A DNA stretch of 64,000 bases from Phaeobacter sp. G2 (GTDB lineage: Bacteria; Pseudomonadota; Alphaproteobacteria; Rhodobacterales; Rhodobacteraceae). The translations under genes were made by a program, and so were the position numbers. This document shows positions 8,381 to 18,239 of this stretch, one piece after another. Location of the stretch: the NCBI GenBank assembly GCA_025163595.1, contig CP104100.1:3286001-3350000 (forward strand). The letters run 5' to 3'. The notes beneath the pieces are model-generated. The model was not told where the DNA came from, searched no databases, and was given only the letters and a program-made list of their open reading frames with translations. Positions within the stretch are counted from its first letter, which is position 1. Each line of letters begins with the position of its first letter.

Positions 8381-9262
8381 ATGATTATTCGCGAAAAAAC
8401 CGGCCTCTTTGAGCTGCTATTTGCCACCAAGGGCTCGGTTTTGCCCCGTATTCTGCCACGGATCCTTGCTGTTTCCCTACTGGCCCTGATCGTCGTGTTG
8501 ATTGATGGCTGGGTCACCTCGCTGCCCCATCTTGATGCAGCACCCTTTGCGGTCTTTGGCATCGCGCTCTCGCTGTTTCTCGGCTTTCGCAACAATGCCG
8601 CCTATGAACGTTGGTGGGAGGGGCGCAGGCTCTGGGGACAGCTGGTCGCGGATATGCGCGCCCTGGCCCGTGACTGCAGGGTGTTTTTGCCGGAGGACGC
8701 CCCCCGCCAGCAGGTTCTGAAACTGGCGCTGGACTTTTTGCATCTGCACCGGATCAATCTGCGCAGGCTTAAAGCGCGCGACAGCACACAGGCCTGGTCC
8801 GGAGAGGATTTCAGCCAGGCAGATCATCCCCCCTGTGCGGCGCTCAACGCGGCGAATGTCGCGGTGGCCGAAGCCGCCTCTGATGGCTTTGCCCGCAAGG
8901 CCCTGTCAGAGCGGCTGGCCTCAATTGCACTGGCTCAGGCCGGCTGCGAACGCATTGCCGCCACCCCGCTGCCCTATGTCTATTCGCTCTTGGTTTTTCG
9001 CACCACCTATCTCTATTGCCTGCTCATCCCCTTTGCCCTGTTGGAAGATGCCGCCTGGATCACCCCGATCTTTGTCGCCATCATTGCCTATGTGTTTTTT
9101 GGCCTGGCAGAGGTCACCGAGGAGCTGGCCCATCCCTTTGGCGAGACGGTCAATGGCCTGCCGCTGGATGCGATCTGCCGCACTGTGGAGATCTCTCTGG
9201 CGCCTCATCTGGACATCAAAGCGCCACCAGCGCTGCAGCCGCAGGGTTTCTATCTCAGCTAA
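8381..9262 (+). CDS. Bestrophin-family (UPF0187) anion channel-like protein
   Basis: A 293-residue membrane protein of the bacterial bestrophin family. Diagnostic features are the FAVFGIALSLFLGFRNNAAYERWWEGRRLWG stretch (residues about 52-85, containing the conserved FRxNxAYxRWWEGR motif), a second hydrophobic pair near 215-250 and the PFGETVNGLPLDAICRTVE segment near the end. Family members form pentameric chloride or cation channels. Transcribed alone from the space after purD. Confidence 0.9.
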   Translation: MIIREKTGLFELLFATKGSVLPRILPRILAVSLLALIVVLIDGWVTSLPHLDAAPFAVFGIALSLFLGFRNNAAYERWWEGRRLWGQLVADMRALARDCRVFLPEDAPRQQVLKLALDFLHLHRINLRRLKARDSTQAWSGEDFSQADHPPCAALNAANVAVAEAASDGFARKALSERLASIALAQAGCERIAATPLPYVYSLLVFRTTYLYCLLIPFALLEDAAWITPIFVAIIAYVFFGLAEVTEELAHPFGETVNGLPLDAICRTVEISLAPHLDIKAPPALQPQGFYLS

Positions 9263-9362
9263 CGCGCCGTAACACCTGTGCTTTCTAGAGACCTATCAGC
9301 GTCAAAGCTGTTTTCATGCAGCGCCTCCAGAGCTACAGTCCTCACAAGATCTTGGAGGCACG

Positions 9363-9980
9363 ATGGAACAACAGCCCTGTTCGGACACGCTAGACCAGCT
9401 TTTCGGCGCAGGAGATCTGGCCAAGCTGGCTTTTGAATTTGCACCTGTTGGCATTGTGGTCACGGAAAACCGGGTTCTGCGCGAATGCAATCAGCGCTTT
9501 TGCCAGATGTTTCGCTATACCCATGCAGAGCTCGTGGATCAGCTTTTTGCCTTTCTCTACCCTTCTGAAGAAGAATTTCAGAACCTAGAAACCCGCGGCG
9601 ACAAGATCCTCAGCCAGGGCAATCCCTATTGGGATGAACGGGTCATGCGGCGCAAAACAGGAGAGCTGTTCTGGGTCAGGGTGCGCGGCCATACCTTTAC
9701 CCCCGACACCCCGCTTGGGCGTGCGGTCTGGAGCTTCGCCGATCTCTCAACCCAGCGCCCGTATCTGCCACTGACCCGGCGCGAACGCGAAGTCTATTCG
9801 CTGCTGGGCGAGGGACAGACCAGCAAGGAAATTGCCCGCACCTTGAACCTCAGCTACCGCACGGTCGAGGTGCATCGCGCCCGGTTGCTCAAGAAGATGG
9901 GGGTGAACAATACCGCCAGCCTGTTTTCCTCGCTGGGCGACATCGGCGGCGACCATGTTGTGCGCAACGCCCCCTCGTAA
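9363..9980 (+). CDS. PAS domain and LuxR-type DNA-binding regulator
   Basis: A 205-residue protein that couples an N-terminal PAS sensor domain (about 15-130, with the typical GIVVTENRVLRECNQRF strand and FWVRVRGHTF beta region) to a C-terminal LuxR helix-turn-helix (about 135-195, LTRREREVYSLLGEGQTSKE). It has no receiver or autoinducer domain. The PAS domain probably senses a small ligand, oxygen or redox state directly. The start follows a good GGAGG site at 9353-9357. It is followed by two strong hairpins and converges with the FG-GAP-like gene. Confidence 0.9.
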   Translation: MEQQPCSDTLDQLFGAGDLAKLAFEFAPVGIVVTENRVLRECNQRFCQMFRYTHAELVDQLFAFLYPSEEEFQNLETRGDKILSQGNPYWDERVMRRKTGELFWVRVRGHTFTPDTPLGRAVWSFADLSTQRPYLPLTRREREVYSLLGEGQTSKEIARTLNLSYRTVEVHRARLLKKMGVNNTASLFSSLGDIGGDHVVRNAPS

Positions 9981-10097
9981 GGCGCAGCACTGTCCCTCTC
10001 ACACTGCGCCCTTTCTGCCTTGACTGCAGGCCTATAGATCAGGCCTCTTTGATAGCAACCTAGTCGTTATTGAGCAAAAAAGGGGGCTCCCGCGCGC

Positions 10098-10154
10098 TTT
10101 GACATTCAAAGAATGTCAAACCCTTGGGCCTGGCGCCGCGCCAAGGCGCGGCGC
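10098..10154. terminator. Two adjacent strong hairpins between convergent genes
   Basis: A perfect 10-bp inverted repeat (TTTGACATTC at 10098-10107 with its complement at 10111-10120) is followed by a second perfect 10-bp one (GCGCCGCGCC at 10133-10142 with 10145-10154). Neither has a long T-run. They sit between two convergent genes and probably end or protect both transcripts. Confidence 0.5.
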
Positions 10155-10191
10155 GGTTGCGGCTTCCGCATCAGCTGGCAAAATGTGAAAC

Positions 10192-11021
10192 TTACTGGCA
10201 GGCCAGCGCGGCCTCTAGGCTGGACTGAGCGCCAAAAGGGCCAATGTCGCGGCGGCTGATCTTGCCCGCCGCCAATCGCGCGGCGACCAGCCTGTTCCAA
10301 CCGGCATCAACGAGGATCAGCTCAGGTCCGTCCGCGCAACTCCGCAGGCCTGAGGTGATAAAATCGTCACCAATACGATGGTTGGTCAAGCCCGCCTGCG
10401 CAGCAACCGGGGTGAGAGTTCCCGCCTCAAACCGCCAGATGCGCAGGGTTTTTGCCAGATGCGGCCGATCCACGTAGGCAAGCTCCACCCGTCCGTCACC
10501 GTCAAGGTCACCCGCAGCGACTGGCGCCAGCCAGCGGTTGGCCCGGCCAATATGAGGTGTCTCGGCAATCTTGCCCTGGGCCCCATAAAGAGCCAGCGCT
10601 GCCCCCAGCGCCATATCGGTCTCAACCACCATTGCCGCATCAGGACGCCCATCCAGATTGAGGTCAACCAGCCGCGGCTGCAAGTCCTCAAAGACGTGAT
10701 CGGCAGGAAGCTCTATCTCGATTGCCCAGGGGGGCTGCCCTGGCGCGGCAAAGGAGATTCTCAGACCAGCCCACTCAACCGCATCCCCTAAAACCCCGTG
10801 GCCATAACGGGTGGTTGGCGTGATGAATGTCGCTTGCAGCACTTCAGCGGGCCACACCGGCGGCGGCGGCCTATGGCCAATGTCATTCGGCCCCATTCCT
10901 TCGGCCGCGAAAGATGGGCCAAGAGCGATCACTGGCCACAACAGGACCCCTTGCCACGCGCGGCGGATGTGCCCGAACCAAAGGCGCGACATCAGACGCC
11001 GCGCCATGGTCCGCGGGATCA

Positions 11022-11022
<1 letters not shown>
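10192..11022 (-). CDS. FG-GAP/VCBS-repeat-like exported protein
   Basis: A 276-residue protein with a basic N-terminus and hydrophobic signal segment (about 20-40). The middle has repeated aspartate-rich calcium-loop-like motifs: DLNLDGRPDAAMV near 143-155 and DLDGDGRVELAYVD near 192-205. These are the FG-GAP/VCBS blades of beta-propellers. The biological role is unknown; an envelope location is likely. Its ATG overlaps the ferredoxin stop by one base (TGATG), so the two are translationally coupled. Confidence 0.75.
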
Positions 11023-11728
<706 letters not shown>

Positions 11729-12247
11729 ATGACCAAATCCTCCGCACCCCTTGTTGCGCGCCTGTCGCTTGTGTTGACCATTGGCCTGGGCGCCTGCATG
11801 CCCCTGGAACCGGCAGTCGGCACTGGCACCAATGCTCCAGAGGCTCCGCCTGGTGCACCGCCCGGCACCTGTTGGCACCGCAACACCAGCCCTGCGGTCA
11901 TTCAAACCGTTACGGATCAGGTTCTTGTCACCGCCGCTGTGGCAGATGCAACGGGCCAAATCATCCAACCGGCGGTGTTTCGCACCGTTACCCGCCAGGA
12001 TATCGTCCAACCCCGGCGTGACACCTGGCTCGAAACCCCCTGCCCGGAGCAACTGACACCGGAATTCACCGCCTCGCTGCAACGCGCCCTTGCGGCGCGG
12101 GGCTATTACCGTGGTGCAACAACCGGGCAGATCAATCGCGCAACCAGACTGGCCATCCGCCGCTACCAAAAGGAAACGGGACTGGATAGCAGCACCCTAT
12201 CGCTGGACACCGCCCGACAGTTGGGACTGATCGCCATCGCCCACTAG
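11729..12247 (+). CDS. Peptidoglycan-binding lipoprotein
   Basis: A 172-residue protein. A lipoprotein signal ends in the lipobox LGAC near residue 22, so the mature protein should be anchored by its cysteine. The C-terminal 70 residues form a PG_binding_1-type domain (LQRALAARGYYRGATTGQINRATRLAIRRYQ). The middle is proline-rich with a repeated TVTDQVLVT/TVTRQDIVQP segment. A start at the GTG at 11675 is possible but would put the signal far from the N-terminus. The gene stands alone. Confidence 0.82.
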   Translation: MTKSSAPLVARLSLVLTIGLGACMPLEPAVGTGTNAPEAPPGAPPGTCWHRNTSPAVIQTVTDQVLVTAAVADATGQIIQPAVFRTVTRQDIVQPRRDTWLETPCPEQLTPEFTASLQRALAARGYYRGATTGQINRATRLAIRRYQKETGLDSSTLSLDTARQLGLIAIAH

Positions 12248-12439
12248 CGCTGCCCCCTGACCTTTCAGAACGGCGAAACGGTGAGCGCTACGCGCAATGC
12301 AGCAGAAGCAAAGTTCAGCCCAGAGTTCCCCAAACTGCTCTGCTCTGCTAGAACCGCCAAAAAAGGGCTGTATCGAGCCGCTGGGCGACCCCTGCGCCGC
12401 GCGCTCACCTGGCACAAAACGACGGAGACCAGAGAGATC

Positions 12440-13108
12440 ATGCGAAACGACCGCCTGCCAAAGACTGGATTTTTGTCTGCCGCATCGGCCCCGCTGCGGG
12501 AAATGCTGGAAAGCCAGGCCAGCGAACTGCGTCTCTCTAACGGGGAGGTTCTGTTTGAACAGGGCGATACCGGGGACGCCTTTTACGCCATCACCCAGGG
12601 CTCTCTTGAGTTCTCCATCCTCTCGGCCTCGGGTCGGAAACTCTCGCTTGATCTGATGCGCCCCGGTGCCGTCTTTGGCGAGATCGTTTTGTTCGACCCC
12701 GGTCCGCGCACCGCCACGGTGACCGCGGCAGAGCCAAGCCGTTTGCTGCGCCTGCGCAACCGAGATATTCTGAACCAGATCCAGCAACATCCGGAACTGG
12801 CCGGGGACCTGCTGCGGCTGGCTGGACAACGCATGAGATGGATGAATATGCAGCTGAACGAGCAGGTGTTCCTGCCGATGCCGGTACGCCTGGCACGGAA
12901 GCTGCTCTATCTGGTACCGGACACTGGCAATGGCCGACTGGCCCTGTCGCAGACCGAACTGGCAGAATATGTTGGTGCGACCCGCGAAGCCGTGTCAAAG
13001 ACCCTGTCGAATTGGAAACGCAGCCAGTTGATTGAAATCAGCCGTGGCGGCTTGCAAATTCTGGACCGCAGCGCCCTAGGGCTGCTGGCCGAACCAGAAT
13101 CGATCTAA
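12440..13108 (+). CDS. Crp/Fnr-family transcriptional regulator
   Basis: A 222-residue regulator with an N-terminal cyclic-nucleotide-binding-like barrel (about 15-130; FGEIVLFDPGPRTATV matches the phosphate-binding cassette) and a C-terminal winged helix (LSQTELAEYVGATREAVSKTL near 170-190). It has no cysteine, which excludes an FNR-type iron-sulfur sensor. The intact G-E and R-T-A residues leave cAMP binding possible. I used the ATG at 12440; the frame is open to 12281. It is monocistronic and converges with the nuclease gene. Confidence 0.9.
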   Translation: MRNDRLPKTGFLSAASAPLREMLESQASELRLSNGEVLFEQGDTGDAFYAITQGSLEFSILSASGRKLSLDLMRPGAVFGEIVLFDPGPRTATVTAAEPSRLLRLRNRDILNQIQQHPELAGDLLRLAGQRMRWMNMQLNEQVFLPMPVRLARKLLYLVPDTGNGRLALSQTELAEYVGATREAVSKTLSNWKRSQLIEISRGGLQILDRSALGLLAEPESI

Positions 13109-13207
13109 CACCACAAGAGGTTATGCAGACAGCCCCAGTGGGCTATCCCCCTGCAGCTGTCCAGTCGCACAGAATATCCAGACGCACAGTCTGGTCCTGT
13201 TACCTTC

Positions 13208-13777
13208 CTAGTCCTGTTGCCTGCGCCAGTCAGAAGGCGAAGGCGTCTCTGCCTGCCAAATCCCGCGGCTGGCGGCCTGCGCCTGGGCAGCTTCAGGTTG
13301 GTAATACCCCTGCTCTTGGTCAGGCCAGACCAAACCTTCGGCCACCAATAGCCCCCCCACATCCAGCCCGTCTGCCTTGCAGGAGGCCAGGTAGTGACCG
13401 TAGCTGTCGCGATCATTGCTAAAGCACTCAATGCGCTCGGCAGTGCGCAGCACGTCCCGGATACGGTCCTCAGCCTCTGCCGCGCATTCCCAGGAATCGC
13501 CCTGCGCAGAATTGCACAGCTGGGCAACTTCTGGCGCTTCAATGCCAACCAGACGAATGCGCAGATTGCCGAGTGCCAGCAAATCCCCCTCAACAATGCG
13601 AAAAGCACCACCTGGCACCGTCAGCAGGGGAGTCAACACCCCCGAAAGACGCTGAATGCTGTGCAGTTCCATAAATACCCTTGCCGATGCGGAATCGCCC
13701 TTGGGGAAATCTGCGGCGGACACTATGCCGGCCGCAAACGCAAAGACAGCACTTACAATGGTTCGTTTTATCATCAT
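13208..13777 (-). CDS. Exported thermonuclease (SNase-like) family protein
   Basis: A 189-residue protein with a signal peptide (MMIKRTIVSAVFAFAAGIVSA) and a small staphylococcal-nuclease-like OB fold. The core IRLVGIEAPEVAQLC corresponds to the IRLxGIDxPE motif of the family and CFSNDRDSYGHYLASC to the DxYGRxLA catalytic segment; the latter has His in place of the usual Arg, so activity is uncertain. Such proteins are usually extracellular or periplasmic nucleases. The final SRGIWQ is also family-typical. Confidence 0.82.
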   Translation of the reverse strand: MMIKRTIVSAVFAFAAGIVSAADFPKGDSASARVFMELHSIQRLSGVLTPLLTVPGGAFRIVEGDLLALGNLRIRLVGIEAPEVAQLCNSAQGDSWECAAEAEDRIRDVLRTAERIECFSNDRDSYGHYLASCKADGLDVGGLLVAEGLVWPDQEQGYYQPEAAQAQAASRGIWQAETPSPSDWRRQQD

Positions 13778-14051
13778 CAGGTGGCCATTTTGGTTGTGAG
13801 AGTGAGTAACATCTGCACGGAGTGTGCACGCAAAGAGGCCAAGAATATGTTAACTCTCGTCATTTTTTCCCGCCCCACAGAGGCAGAATTCGCAAACTGG
13901 CTGGCCGACAAGGGGAAAAAAAGGTCCAACTTCTCAAAAATTCGGTTCTTTTGCGCTCCTGTGAACTGGTTCACAGACCCACGCCACAGGTGCTGCGATG
14001 GTCGCCACATGGCAGCATTATCATTCCATCCCGATGGTTGCCTGTTCCATA
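13778..14051. other. Intergenic stretch ending in an unexplained terminator
   Basis: There is no convincing coding frame. The stretch is AT-richer than its flanks and contains a GAACTGGTTC palindrome near 13961. A strong terminator-like hairpin with a plus-strand T-run follows at 14052, although no plus-strand gene ends here. A small RNA on the plus strand is possible. Confidence 0.35.
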
Positions 14052-14093
14052 AAAGAGCCATATGCCCGCCAGCATATGGCTCTTTCCCTTTTT
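14052..14093. terminator. Perfect 14-bp hairpin with T-runs on both strands
   Basis: AAAGAGCCATATGC at 14052-14065 pairs perfectly with 14072-14085 around a six-base loop. On the plus strand it is followed by CCCTTTTTG, on the minus strand by a TTTTAT tail. It can act in both directions; as a minus-strand element it would be a second terminator behind degP. Confidence 0.65.
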
Positions 14094-14130
14094 GCCGCCA
14101 CGCTCTGTTCGCCGCCACAGCCCGCACGCA

Positions 14131-14158
14131 AAAAAGGCCGGGGATCCCCCGGCCTTTT
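14131..14158 (-). terminator. Intrinsic terminator of degP
   Basis: Read on the minus strand, a GGCCGGGGG/CCCCGGCC stem is followed by six T. It lies 27 bases after the degP stop. Confidence 0.8.
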
Positions 14159-14184
14159 GTTTATTCATGCACTAATGGGGAGTG

Positions 14185-15690
14185 CTACTTCAGCAAGTTC
14201 AAAGCGACAAACCGCGGGTCGCCATTGCGGCGCACCAAAAGCAGGAGCGACTTGCGCCCAGCCTCTTTGGCCTCGGAGATGCGGGTTTCCAATTCGCTGA
14301 TGGTCGCCACCTTCTGCTGACCTGCTTCGGTGATGACATCCCCCGCGCGCAGGCCCTTTTCCCAGGCTTCGGACACTTCGTTGACGGACAGAATGACAAG
14401 CCCATCGGTGCCAGCAGGCAGGTTCAATTCGCCGCGAATCTGGTCGGTCAAGAGCCCAACAGACAGACCAAGAAGCTCTTTCTCGGTGACTTTTGGTGGC
14501 TCACTGTTGTCACCGGTGGTGCTGTTCGCCTGGCGTTCGGCATCTTCGCGACGGCCAAGAGTCACTTTCAGGGTCTCGGTTTTGCCTTCACGATAGACAA
14601 CCACCCGAACCGTCTTGCCAACTTCGGTATTGCCAACGGTACGCACCAGGCTGCGAGTGTTTTCGACCACTGCCCCGTCAAAGCTGAGGATCACATCCCC
14701 CGCCTGCAGGCCTGCCTCTTTGGAGGGGCCATCGGGCACATCCGTCACCAGTGCGCCCTTGGCTTTGTCCAGGCCCATGGCTTCGGCCACATCGTCAGTC
14801 ACATCCTGAATGCGCACACCCAGCCAGCCGCGACGGGTCTCCCCGAATTCTTTCAGCTGCACCACAACCTTGCTCACCACATTGGACGCCATTGAAAAGC
14901 CAATGCCAATGGAGCCGCCATTGGGAGACAGGATTGCGGTATTCACCCCAACCACTTCGCCTGCCATGTTGAACAAGGGACCACCAGAGTTGCCTCGGTT
15001 GATCGCCGCATCGGTCTGGATGTAGTCGTCATAAGATCCCGAAAGCTCGCGGTTGCGGGCAGAGACGATCCCGGCAGAGAGCGAAAATCCCTGGCCCAGC
15101 GGGTTGCCCATGGCCACAACCCAATCGCCAACGCGGGCGGTATCGCTGTCGCCAAAGCTCACAAACTTCAGCGGCGCTGGAGCTTCGACTTTAAGCAGGG
15201 CAATATCGGTATTGGGATCGGTGCCAATCACCTTGGCGGGCAACAGCTCCTTGGGCTGGCCATCGCCGGGGAAGAATTCGATCTCGATCTCATCGGCATC
15301 CGCAATCACGTGGTTGTTGGTAACGATATAGCCATCTTCCGAGATGACAAAGCCCGACCCAAGCGCAGAGGAGCGCTGCGGGCGATTGCCGTTACCGCCA
15401 TTGTTGCCACCGTTGCGGTCCTGGAATTCGCGGAAAAAATCCTCAAAGGGAGAGCCTTCGGGCACAATGCCCTGGGGACCTGTACGACCTTCGATTACTG
15501 TGGTGGTGGTGATATTCACCACCGCCGGGCTGACCTCATCCGCCAGGGGGGCCAGGCTTTCCGGGCGGGCCTGCGCAGAAAGCATCTGCGCCATGACCAA
15601 CACCAGGCTGAGCATCCCCAGCCAAAGCACGCGCCACATAGTGGCCTGTCCGTTTTGTTCTCTTGAAACTGCTATTGCCTGAGGCTGCAC
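14185..15690 (-). CDS. degP: Periplasmic serine protease/chaperone DegP (HtrA family)
   Basis: A Do-type protease of 501 residues. After a hydrophobic export segment (about 18-40) comes the trypsin-like domain with catalytic His127, Asp162 and Ser235 (GNSGGP), a Q-linker rich in Gly/Asn (90-105), then two PDZ domains (about 290-375 and 410-500). It degrades or refolds damaged periplasmic proteins. I prefer the GTG at 15690 because AAGGAG lies eight bases before it; the frame is open to 15729. It follows hflK-hflC but has its own promoter region. Confidence 0.94.
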   Translation of the reverse strand: MQPQAIAVSREQNGQATMWRVLWLGMLSLVLVMAQMLSAQARPESLAPLADEVSPAVVNITTTTVIEGRTGPQGIVPEGSPFEDFFREFQDRNGGNNGGNGNRPQRSSALGSGFVISEDGYIVTNNHVIADADEIEIEFFPGDGQPKELLPAKVIGTDPNTDIALLKVEAPAPLKFVSFGDSDTARVGDWVVAMGNPLGQGFSLSAGIVSARNRELSGSYDDYIQTDAAINRGNSGGPLFNMAGEVVGVNTAILSPNGGSIGIGFSMASNVVSKVVVQLKEFGETRRGWLGVRIQDVTDDVAEAMGLDKAKGALVTDVPDGPSKEAGLQAGDVILSFDGAVVENTRSLVRTVGNTEVGKTVRVVVYREGKTETLKVTLGRREDAERQANSTTGDNSEPPKVTEKELLGLSVGLLTDQIRGELNLPAGTDGLVILSVNEVSEAWEKGLRAGDVITEAGQQKVATISELETRISEAKEAGRKSLLLLVRRNGDPRFVALNLLK

Positions 15691-16122
15691 GGAACTACTC
15701 CTTGTCATCGCCATTCCTGTTTTCGCCATTTTCTTGTACTGCCCTCATCCCCAAATCTGACCATCAAGACCTGTAGGATACAGACCCGATCCAAATACAA
15801 GCTGAATCCTACAGTGGCGTTATCTCAATGTAGGGGGAGAATTTGGTTTCACAACACCTGCAAGCGCCAATCAATTTGTCGTGAAAAAAATTGCTCATGT
15901 CTTCGCGCTCCAAATTGTCAGGCTGCTGATTACAATATTAGAATTTTTACCGCCGATAACAGCGCGGAAATACGACCCCGGCGGAGAGCCGCGCATAGAG
16001 CAAAGGCTCACACAATCAGCGCCCTATGGGTCGCAAGGCCAGGCCTGCGGACAAATGAAAAGGGGCCAACCGCTAGGTCAGCCCCTCTTGATGTCTTGTC
16101 AAAGCCTTACACAGGCAGTGAT
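15691..16122. other. degP upstream region with an inverted repeat
   Basis: This stretch of about 430 bases separates hflC from degP (both minus strand). It holds the hflC terminator near 16060 and, 80-125 bases upstream of the degP start, a 9-bp inverted repeat (CTGTAGGAT at 15771-15779, complement at 15806-15814). I see no gene in it. The repeat may be an operator or part of the degP promoter. Confidence 0.45.
16056..16088 (-). terminator. Probable terminator of hflC
   Basis: GGGGC at 16062-16066 pairs with GCCCC at 16081-16085, and inside it ACC with GGT; on the minus strand it is followed by TTTTC. It lies about 35 bases after the hflC stop. Confidence 0.6.
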
Positions 16123-17004
16123 TTACTGCGCTGCAGCCGCACCGCGCGAAGACTTCAGATAGTTGAAAAACTCAGAGTCCGGTGACAGCACCAGCGATGA
16201 GTTGCTGCCCTTCAAAGCGCCCTCATAGGCGTTCAGGCTGCGGTAGAATTCAAAGAATTCCGGGTCGCGACCATAGGCCTCGGCAAAGATGGCGTTACGT
16301 TCCGCATCGGCTTCACCGCGGATCACCTCGGCTTCACGTTCTGCGTCAGAGACCAGCTCTACCTCAGTCCGGTCTGCCAATGCACGCACCCGCTGCGCCG
16401 CCTCGTCACCACGGGCGATCTCATCCGCGGCTTCGCGTTCACGTTCTGCACGCATCCGGGCAAAGGTGGCTTCCAGGTTGGCCTGCGGCAAGTCGGTGCG
16501 CTTCAGACGCACGTCAACAACCTCAAGGCCAAAGCCCTCAGCCTGGTTGATCGCCCCGTTGCGGATCCGCAGCATCAAAGCCGCCCGATCTGACGACAGG
16601 ATATCATTGGAGCTGACAGAACCCAGAACCTCACGGGTTGCGGCCCGCATGATCTTGTCCAGACGGGTTTCACCACCGTTAATACCGCTGGCGCCTACCG
16701 CTTGGCGGAACTGTTTGACGTCGACAATCCGGTAGCGTGCAAAGGCATCCACCACCAGACGACGATCATCCAGCGGGGTGATTTCCAGCGGACCGACCTC
16801 AAGGCTGAGGATACGGTCGTCATAGCTCACCACCTCGTCGATGACTGGCACCTTAAAGGCAAGACCTGGGTCTTCCTTGACGGCAACCACACGACCAAAG
16901 CGCAGAACAAGCGCCTTTTCAGTTTCTGTCACGATAAAGATCGAAGACATCATACCAACAACGACAAGCACCAGAACTGGCAGAAGGAAAGTTGTCTTAT
17001 TCAT
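16123..17004 (-). CDS. hflC: FtsH protease modulator HflC
   Basis: A 293-residue SPFH-domain protein with one N-terminal membrane anchor (FLLPVLVLVVVGMMSSIFIV) and the SPFH/prohibitin domain in the periplasm (about 25-200), followed by a helical region rich in Arg and Glu (REAEVIRGEADAERN). With HflK it forms the large ring complex that controls access of membrane substrates to FtsH. Its ATG overlaps the hflK stop by one base (TGATG), so the pair is coupled. Confidence 0.96.
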   Translation of the reverse strand: MNKTTFLLPVLVLVVVGMMSSIFIVTETEKALVLRFGRVVAVKEDPGLAFKVPVIDEVVSYDDRILSLEVGPLEITPLDDRRLVVDAFARYRIVDVKQFRQAVGASGINGGETRLDKIMRAATREVLGSVSSNDILSSDRAALMLRIRNGAINQAEGFGLEVVDVRLKRTDLPQANLEATFARMRAEREREAADEIARGDEAAQRVRALADRTEVELVSDAEREAEVIRGEADAERNAIFAEAYGRDPEFFEFYRSLNAYEGALKGSNSSLVLSPDSEFFNYLKSSRGAAAAQ

Positions 17005-18170
17005 CAGTTGCTCCCTCCCGAACGGCGCACTTCATTGAGCGGCAGATAGGGCACAACACCCTGGCCACCTTCGCCAGTGGATTGGTCGAGAATGACCTTG
17101 TCCACATTGCCCAGAACCGTTTCCATGGTTTCCAGATAGAGCCGCTTACGCGTGACTTCTGGCGCCTTTTGGTACTCGGTCAGAACTGCGATGAAACGGC
17201 TGGCTTCACCCTGGGCCTCGTTGACCACCTGGGCGCGATAGCCTTCGGCTTCTTCCAGCGTCTGGGCCGACTGACCACGGGCTGCCGCCAGTTTACGGTT
17301 GGCGTAGGCATCCGCTTGTTTTTCCAACCGGTCACGTTCCTGACCGGCCGACTGCACGTCGCGGAAAGCGTCTTTTACAGGCTCTGGCGGATCGGCACCG
17401 TCAAAGTTCACCCGGACGACATTCACACCGCTGTCATAGCTGTCGAGTGTCGACTGGACCAGCTGTTCCAGACGGGCGGTAATAGCACCACGATCCCGGT
17501 TCAGGATTGGGGCCAGTTCGGATTGCGCTATGATTTCCCGCATCGCCGATTCAGACACCGCCTGAATGGTCGCCTGTGGGTCGCGCAGGTTGAACAGATA
17601 CAGGGCCGGGTCGTTGATATTCCAGACCACCTGGAAATCCACATCGATGATGTTTTCATCGCCGGTCAGCATCAACCCAGCGTCGCTGCCGCGCGAGCCT
17701 GCCCCGATGTTTTCGGTTTGCTCAACCCGTACCGGGATCACCTCGTAGGTGACAAACGGCCAGGGGGCAAAGTTCAGACCCGGCAAGCCGGTTTTCCAAT
17801 ACTCACCCAAGAATAGCTCAACAGATTGCTCTTCGGTTTTGACCGAATAAAAGCTGTTCATACCCCAAAGCACAGCACCAACAACCGCAGCAATTGCCAC
17901 GGTGCCTTTGGTGAACAGCGGCGAGCCGCCGCCGCCCTGGCCGCCACCAGTGCCGCCGCCCTGTCCATTGCCACCACGACCGCCCATCAGGACGCGCAGT
18001 TGCTCCTGGCCTTTTTTGACCAGCTCATCGATTTCAGGGATCTGGGGGTCTTCGGGACGTCGGCCACCGCCGCCACCGCCGTTGTTGCCACCGCCATTAT
18101 TGCCACCCTGGTTGCCACCGCCGCCAGAAGAGCCTCCGCCCCCCCAGGGGCCACCGCTATTGCCCGCCAT
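17004..18170 (-). CDS. hflK: FtsH protease modulator HflK
   Basis: A 388-residue partner of HflC. The cytoplasmic N-terminus (1-60) is almost pure Gly/Asn/Ser, followed by one membrane segment near 95-115, the SPFH domain (about 115-290) and a helical tail. I chose the ATG at 18170, preceded by AGGAGA; the frame runs to 18197. The Gly/Asn tract is a repetitive coding stretch prone to length change. It lies 69 bases downstream of gor and is coupled to hflC. Confidence 0.96.
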   Translation of the reverse strand: MAGNSGGPWGGGGSSGGGGNQGGNNGGGNNGGGGGGRRPEDPQIPEIDELVKKGQEQLRVLMGGRGGNGQGGGTGGGQGGGGSPLFTKGTVAIAAVVGAVLWGMNSFYSVKTEEQSVELFLGEYWKTGLPGLNFAPWPFVTYEVIPVRVEQTENIGAGSRGSDAGLMLTGDENIIDVDFQVVWNINDPALYLFNLRDPQATIQAVSESAMREIIAQSELAPILNRDRGAITARLEQLVQSTLDSYDSGVNVVRVNFDGADPPEPVKDAFRDVQSAGQERDRLEKQADAYANRKLAAARGQSAQTLEEAEGYRAQVVNEAQGEASRFIAVLTEYQKAPEVTRKRLYLETMETVLGNVDKVILDQSTGEGGQGVVPYLPLNEVRRSGGSN

Positions 18171-18239
18171 ATGTCTCCTATCCCTTTTCTGCCGCATGTC
18201 GCGGCATGTTCTTCAAACCTGTGGTCAAACTTTGAGAAT

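Noticed and set aside
17980..18170. Gly/Asn repeat tract as a mobile or CRISPR-like repeat
   Set aside because: It is the coding of the usual glycine-rich N-terminus of HflK.
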